Positions 59,551-64,000 of a DNA stretch of 64,000 bases are shown piece by piece. The DNA lies in the NCBI RefSeq assembly GCF_041956535.1, contig NW_027192194.1, positions 1,271,531-1,335,530 of the forward strand. The letters are read 5' to 3'. The position numbers and the translations under genes were made by a program. The DNA is from Calcarisporiella thermophila CBS 279.70. Lineage: Eukaryota; Calcarisporiellomycota. The notes beneath the pieces are model-generated. The model had not been told where the DNA came from, did no database searches, and was given only the letters and a program-made list of their open reading frames with translations. Positions within the stretch are counted from its first letter, which is position 1. Each line of letters starts with the position of its first letter.

Positions 59551-59811
59551 TTACACGCAATCATAATGAGGGACACCCAACTCACGGCAGCATACTGGGA
59601 ACCAGCCATTCAAGGAATTGTCATTCTTCACGCAATATCCCTTATAATCCGAATAAACTCCTTTTTTAATCTCACAGCAGCGTTTAGTTTGGGAATCAGC
59701 CCGACTATCGTTCTTCCACTGACAGCGACAGACCGAGCTGGCATAGACTTGCCCAAATAGCGCGATTAAGGCAAAAAGAAGGGCGAAAGAAACAGCAATC
59801 TTGGAATTCAT
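59551..59811 (-). CDS. Small secreted cysteine-rich protein (8 Cys)
   Basis: Intronless, 86 residues. A signal peptide (about residues 1-24, ending QVYA) leaves a mature chain of about 62 residues with eight cysteines in the order CxC, CC, C, CC, C (SVCRCQW, KRCCEIKKG, GYCVK, FPVCCRELG, DCV). The pairing pattern resembles a disulphide-stabilised small effector or surface protein. It differs from the hydrophobin order (C-CC-C-C-CC-C). No family recognised. Likely secreted, with possible roles in host or microbe interaction; the role is inference. Confidence 0.75.
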   Translation of the reverse strand: MNSKIAVSFALLFALIALFGQVYASSVCRCQWKNDSRADSQTKRCCEIKKGVYSDYKGYCVKNDNSLNGWFPVCCRELGVPHYDCV

Positions 59812-61520
59812 ATTGCAATTAATAAAATTAATGTTTTAGCTAGTGATAATGCAAGAGACATTTGCATTTGAGCGGTTCATTTAAATATTGATTGTCATCG
59901 GATTTTTGTGATATATCTGACTCATAAGTTGTGGATAAAAAAGAATTCTTTAGAGATTGAGGGAACGTGAAAGTTAGCAAAAAATCTCCTGATTTCGAAA
60001 ATGATCCCGCCACGCAATCCAGCCACAACCTTCCTTTATAGAGGGCTAAAAGATAACTGGCCAGCCTTCAAGGTTTACATCGTAATTTTCAACTCAGTTT
60101 TCCCACACAAAAATACTTTTATATTCATTCACTATTTGGGCAACTTAATCGAAATATCCGGGATTTTGGAATATCTAAATTAGTTTAATCTCCAATTTAC
60201 ATTGTTACATATTAATCTCGTTTCGTTATATTTCTACAATAGAATTAGATTAGGAAGAAATCTGATGGAAGAGCTTTTACTTTGTTTCTAGTTAGAATTG
60301 CCATCTCTTCCTTGGTTTTCTTTATTTCATTTAATATAAAATAAGGATCATATCTATTTCATGTCGCAAATGTTTCCTCGAATATTTATATTATTTTCAT
60401 ATATATTCTACTATGTATGATGTATAATATTTGTGTAATGAAAGAATATCTCTAATTGATGGTACTAAATTTGATTTCAATTGTAAAGAAAGGAACAATA
60501 TTCAAAACATTTTGATGTCTAAAACAATATACATCATCTAATATTTTCTGACTATTCAGTTCTAAAAATATATACCACTATCTTGTAGCTTCAAATTTTA
60601 CCAAATTAGAGTTTTCCACTTCGATTTCTTTTCTATTTATTCGACCGCTTATTTTTTTAACCAAACTTTTCTCACTTAATCATCTCACTTATCGGGGACT
60701 AAACTATTAGAATATTATGAAGCCCTACATTGCGCCGCTATTTGGTTGTTAAAATTTGTTCAATTGTGGCTTTACCATTGTAATCAACTGTTTCTAATAA
60801 TTATAAACTGTTCATTTTATTATCAAAAATGTGTATTGAAAACATTCTTCATATTGGTAGCGCAACAATACAAAGTGTGATTGATTTCCTAGATACAGAT
60901 ATCTATAGATAGGCTTCATCACATTAGCCAGAGTATTATAATAACATCGTTTATCGTTTTACCGTTTTTTTCAATTATATAATTTACTAAATTTATTCTC
61001 CATCTGCTGTCTGTACATGAACTTAAATAATTGGGGGTACGAATGAATCCCATCGTCAAAATCGAACCCAAAGTTTTCATTAAAAATTTAATGAACTTTG
61101 AACTACCTGTTTTCTATAACTAAAATGGTATATTGCGTGGTGAGTCATTCAGCCAACTGTTGAGAAAAGCAGTATGGTATGTTAATGTGTATACAGTATT
61201 AGGTATACATAATCATCTTAAGTAATCAATGGCGATGCTTTAGATATTATCATATTAAACTTAGCCAATGAACCTGATTTAAATATTAAATATGACTTCA
61301 TATTATGATAAATAAAATTATAAAAACGGGTGTGACAGTATCTTTTTGGTATTAACATTGAGCTAAGCCTGAAATCACTGTATCTCAATTGAGGAGCTGA
61401 TTTGCTTAACTTTCAATCCGATTCCCAACATCTGAATATAAATAGAAGTTATTTACTTTGAAACCATTATAGAAACCGCAATTATTCTTTGTCCACAGGC
61501 TTAGTCATTCTTCGTTATAA
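59812..61520. other. Long AT-rich intergenic region
   Basis: About 1.7 kb between divergent secreted-protein genes. No supported gene. Confidence 0.4.
61437..61445 (+). promoter_or_regulatory. TATA box of the M15 peptidase gene
   Basis: TATAAATAG, 84 bases before the ATG at 61521, a near-perfect TATA consensus at a plausible distance. Confidence 0.55.
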
Positions 61521-62129
61521 ATGCGTTTAGTTTTGTATGTCGGAGTCTTAATCCTCGGGTATGCAGGTGTTTATGCCCAAGATTACAGCAAACTGGTTCC
61601 ATTGCCAGGAAATCTAGGGGTCCAAAACGGATTAACTTACTGCCCTCCTAATATTATAACTTCCATTCTTGGCACTCCTTGTACTCTAAAGCCAGATTGT
61701 TCCCCTGTCACTAATCCAAAAGTAAAGAGACTTCTTGTAACAGGAAAAGTCGGCCATATAACTCTCTATGGTTTAAAGCCAGCTATTGAGGCAGCTGTTC
61801 GAGCACTCGTTAATGTTCAAAAGGAAAAGCCAGATCTATTCAAAGCCCTTGGGTATTCAGGAATGCTATGCTGTCGCCTAATCCGTGGATCTTCCACAAG
61901 TCCATCCAATCACTCCTGGGGGACAGCCATTGATTTTAACATTAATGGTAAACTTGATCCACGGGGAGACGGTAAAACTCAGCAAGGTATGCTTGAGCTC
62001 TATCCCTATTTTAACAAAGAAGGTTTTTACTGGGGTGGAGGATTTAGCAGTGCATCTGAGGACAGCATGCATTTTGAGGTCGCAGAACAAACACTTCGTC
62101 GCTGGCAAAGTGAAGGAAAGTTCGACTAG
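61521..62129 (+). CDS. Secreted M15-type (LAS) peptidase, probable peptidoglycan hydrolase
   Basis: Intronless, 202 residues, with a signal peptide (MRLVLYVGVLILGYAGVYA). The zinc-peptidase signature of the M15/VanY/LAS group is complete: SNHSWGTAID supplies H131 and D138 (the SxHxxGxAxD motif), and EDSMHFEV supplies D181 and H184. Aromatic KEGFYWGGGF before the last motif is also typical. The family cleaves D-Ala-D-Ala or L-Ala-D-Glu bonds of bacterial peptidoglycan, a polymer fungi lack. A secreted copy would act on foreign bacteria. Several cysteines outside the motif (C41, C54, C60, C117, C118) suggest disulphides, fitting a eukaryotic secreted enzyme. No introns and patchy fungal occurrence point to transfer from bacteria; this is inference. 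A good TATA box precedes it. Confidence 0.85.
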   Translation: MRLVLYVGVLILGYAGVYAQDYSKLVPLPGNLGVQNGLTYCPPNIITSILGTPCTLKPDCSPVTNPKVKRLLVTGKVGHITLYGLKPAIEAAVRALVNVQKEKPDLFKALGYSGMLCCRLIRGSSTSPSNHSWGTAIDFNINGKLDPRGDGKTQQGMLELYPYFNKEGFYWGGGFSSASEDSMHFEVAEQTLRRWQSEGKFD

Positions 62130-62753
62130 CTTCAATATTTAATTTATAAATAGTTGGTGCTTTAAATATTTTAATCAGCAGTCTATTTTTTCCTAGTACA
62201 ATAAATGTCTTAATATAATGCGCAAATTCAAATTGTGGTAAATGATGATTCAATTCAGTCTAAATACAAAAATATACATAATAATAATTAAATGAACCTA
62301 TATGCTAAGAGAGGACACTAGGATTCATAAATGCCTAAAATCCTAGTATAGTCCCAGTATCCGGGCCAGATCGGATAAATACCAAGAAGTTGAATCCAGC
62401 AATGTATCCAGTGAAGCTACAAGATCTTGATTCTTCTAATAAAATTGGCATGAATGATGGTTAAGAATAGCAAAGAGTAATGATTTTAATTGGGAAGAGT
62501 TTTAGTCAATTTAAACGCATTTATTGATCCATAATACTTCAAAGACTCTAGGTGGTCTTCAGAAAAAATAGTACAATATGCAGCATTAAGCTCTCCATCG
62601 ATACGGCGCAGATTTCCAGTCCCATGATCAATTACACAACCTCACAACAAAAATTCATTTCATGCCTGTTTTAATGTGGGCTGAATATATCTAATACGAA
62701 GCGGTTCTCCTTTACGCTTGTAGTAGTATTGATTTCTTATTGCATTCGTGACA
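62130..62753. other. AT-rich intergenic region
   Basis: No gene recognised between the M15 peptidase and the transposase relic. Confidence 0.4.
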
Positions 62754-63150
62754 TTAATTTTTGGAACATTTCCAATCTTCCACAGTCCAATTTAAATGCT
62801 TTCTCGCAAACTTCAGGTGCCATCTACGGTGCGCAGCTAAGAGAAGAGGCTTTTTTGGGCGCGCTCGAGTCAGTACCTCTTCTATATGGATTACCCTCCT
62901 CACGGTATCAAAGGTCAATACTGTTGATTCCTCTTTGAAAATCCTTCTCACATCGGTTGAGTTTTTTGCGCTGACCCGAAGTCACCAATGTTTCTATCTT
63001 TCTCTCTTACTCAAAATACGAAGGCGACAAGCGGGTCGCTTTTAAGATCGGGGCGTCGCCTTACTTCTTATCTTACTCTCTTAGCTGCTGTAGTGAAATG
63101 AATGTCCAATGCATCGGCGAGTTGATAAAAAGCTTTTCCCTCATTTGCGA
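62754..63150 (-). mobile_element. Degenerate Tc1/mariner transposase fragment
   Basis: Reading the minus strand, a helix-turn-helix-like part (EGKAFYQLADALDIHF, about 63146-63078) is followed by stops and frame changes. Then comes an open stretch VRRIFKEEST...RARPKKPLLLAAHRRWHL and KFARKHLNWTVEDWKCS. The last block matches the region before the first catalytic Asp of Tc1-type transposases (FA..HL.WT.EDW..V..SDE), but the frame ends before the Asp. The DDE core and terminal repeats are not seen. It is a dead relic in the AT-rich compartment. Confidence 0.7.
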
Positions 63151-63521
63151 AATGAATAATGCTAGCGCAGACCGATTTTGTTTAAAAAACACAAGTAGTG
63201 GTTAAGTTGTTTTAATAAACAAGAAAAGAGAGAAAAGCATCAAATAGATGAACAAAGAGCATCAAATTTACAAAAATATTTTATTATCCAAAACACAGCA
63301 ATATACAGATATTCACTTTTTCAAATTCAGTACCCCGGTAAACCAGTTTTCTTTCTTTAAGCCAGGATGGCACATACCTCTGAAAATAGTGTAGGAGTTG
63401 TAGTTTTTTCTCAACAAATTTTCACTGTTCCTCTGAAAAATCATTTAATATCAAATATTACCAAAGGTCGAAGATATATTACTGCGGTTGAGCTGGAGGT
63501 TAAGATTTCACCGTTCTCACT
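63151..63521. other. AT-rich intergenic region
   Basis: Spacer between the transposase relic and the 3' end of the cysteine-rich gene. Nothing recognised. Confidence 0.4.
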
Positions 63522-63872
63522 TCAGTAGCACCTGTTGTTTCCAGTGCATTTACCCCGCCAGCAGTATACCTGCTCGGCACGGCCACAATTTCTTAAGTCA
63601 TGGTTTCCCGCGCCACTGATTGCCGCAACTAGCTTACCCGCGCCTTTTATTAATTTGCACTCATTGCAGATATTGCCCGGACGAGGCCAGAGTTTCGCGC
63701 TTAAAACGCAATCATTACTGGGACCGTTGATGTCTTTCCAACCCTCTTGGTTTACGCAGCGAAGGAAAGTTTTACCGTTGCAAGCCGTGAACTCCACGGA
63801 AATTTGATCGTCTGTGCATGCTGCTGCGACAGAAGTCAGGAAAGGAATGATAATAAATAGCGAGAGTTTCAT
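63522..63872 (-). CDS. Small secreted cysteine-rich protein (10 Cys)
   Basis: Intronless, 116 residues. Signal peptide of about 18 residues (MKLSLFIIIPFLTSVAAA). The mature chain has ten cysteines (ACTDDQ, TACNGKTFLRCV, NDCVLS, GNICNECKL, RNCGRAEQVYCWRGKCTG, NRCY). The region FTACNGKTFLRCVNQEGW recalls small beta-rich secreted proteins, but I cannot name a family. It is unlike the 8-Cys protein at 59551-59811 in spacing. Probably a secreted surface or effector-like protein. Confidence 0.75.
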   Translation of the reverse strand: MKLSLFIIIPFLTSVAAACTDDQISVEFTACNGKTFLRCVNQEGWKDINGPSNDCVLSAKLWPRPGNICNECKLIKGAGKLVAAISGAGNHDLRNCGRAEQVYCWRGKCTGNNRCY

Positions 63873-64000
63873 CTCTTGATTTATTCGTAGAATCAGTCGA
63901 AATTGAGACAGCTACATGAAGTAATTCACAAAATTAATCAGATATTGCTAATTGCAGTCAATATACTTGATATGCCCCAGTGACGAAGGCTACCTACTAA

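Overview
The window is nuclear DNA of a fungus. Most genes carry several short spliceosomal introns of about 45-100 nt. The gene set is fungal: a copper-fist regulator, a Jen1-type carboxylate transporter, Hem25, a P5B ATPase, MHYT sensor, Gyp1-type RabGAP and Git3-like seven-helix receptors. Local pairs of seven-helix receptors and other membrane proteins, together with the MHYT protein, suggest an early-diverging zygomycete-type lineage (Zoopagomycota/Entomophthoromycotina would fit). That placement is inference. Gene models below were built by hand from reading frames, splice signals and family conservation; about 82 introns were placed.

Positions 1 to about 30.6 kb are GC-rich and dense with conserved housekeeping genes: a DUF4436-like membrane protein, pepsin-type protease, rhodanese/dual-specificity MAPK phosphatase, mitochondrial ribosomal protein bL17, CaM-kinase, C2H2 factor, Jen1-like transporter, a large secreted esterase, HEM25, a Tra2-like RRM protein, MHYT sensor, D-2-hydroxyacid dehydrogenase, Gyp1-like RabGAP, a Gfo/Idh/MocA oxidoreductase and a PhyH dioxygenase. 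Many are divergent pairs sharing short promoters (bL17/CaM-kinase, HEM25/Tra2, MHYT/dehydrogenase, oxidoreductase/PhyH).

From 30.9 to 40.7 kb is a transition: a seven-helix receptor, two paralogous small membrane proteins with the same three-exon structure, and a conserved Ypk9/ATP13A-type P5B ATPase.

From about 40.7 kb to the end the DNA is AT-rich and gene-sparse. It holds a GPI-type surface protein, an aldo-keto reductase with an apparently broken splice donor, a copper-fist copper sensor, a second seven-helix receptor, a membrane-anchored acidic protein ending in two Nab2-type CCCH zinc fingers, a probable mitoribosomal protein, a secreted protein with a histone-H1-like tail, a secreted copper-amine-oxidase-like protein, two small cysteine-rich secreted proteins, a secreted bacterial-type M15 (LAS) peptidase and a dead Tc1/mariner transposase.

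The AT-rich half therefore looks like an accessory, surface- and secretome-oriented compartment beside a conserved core block. The least familiar items are the anchored CCCH protein, the duplicated three-exon membrane family, the M15 peptidase, exons of 8-18 nt in signalling genes, and the GA-AG intron.
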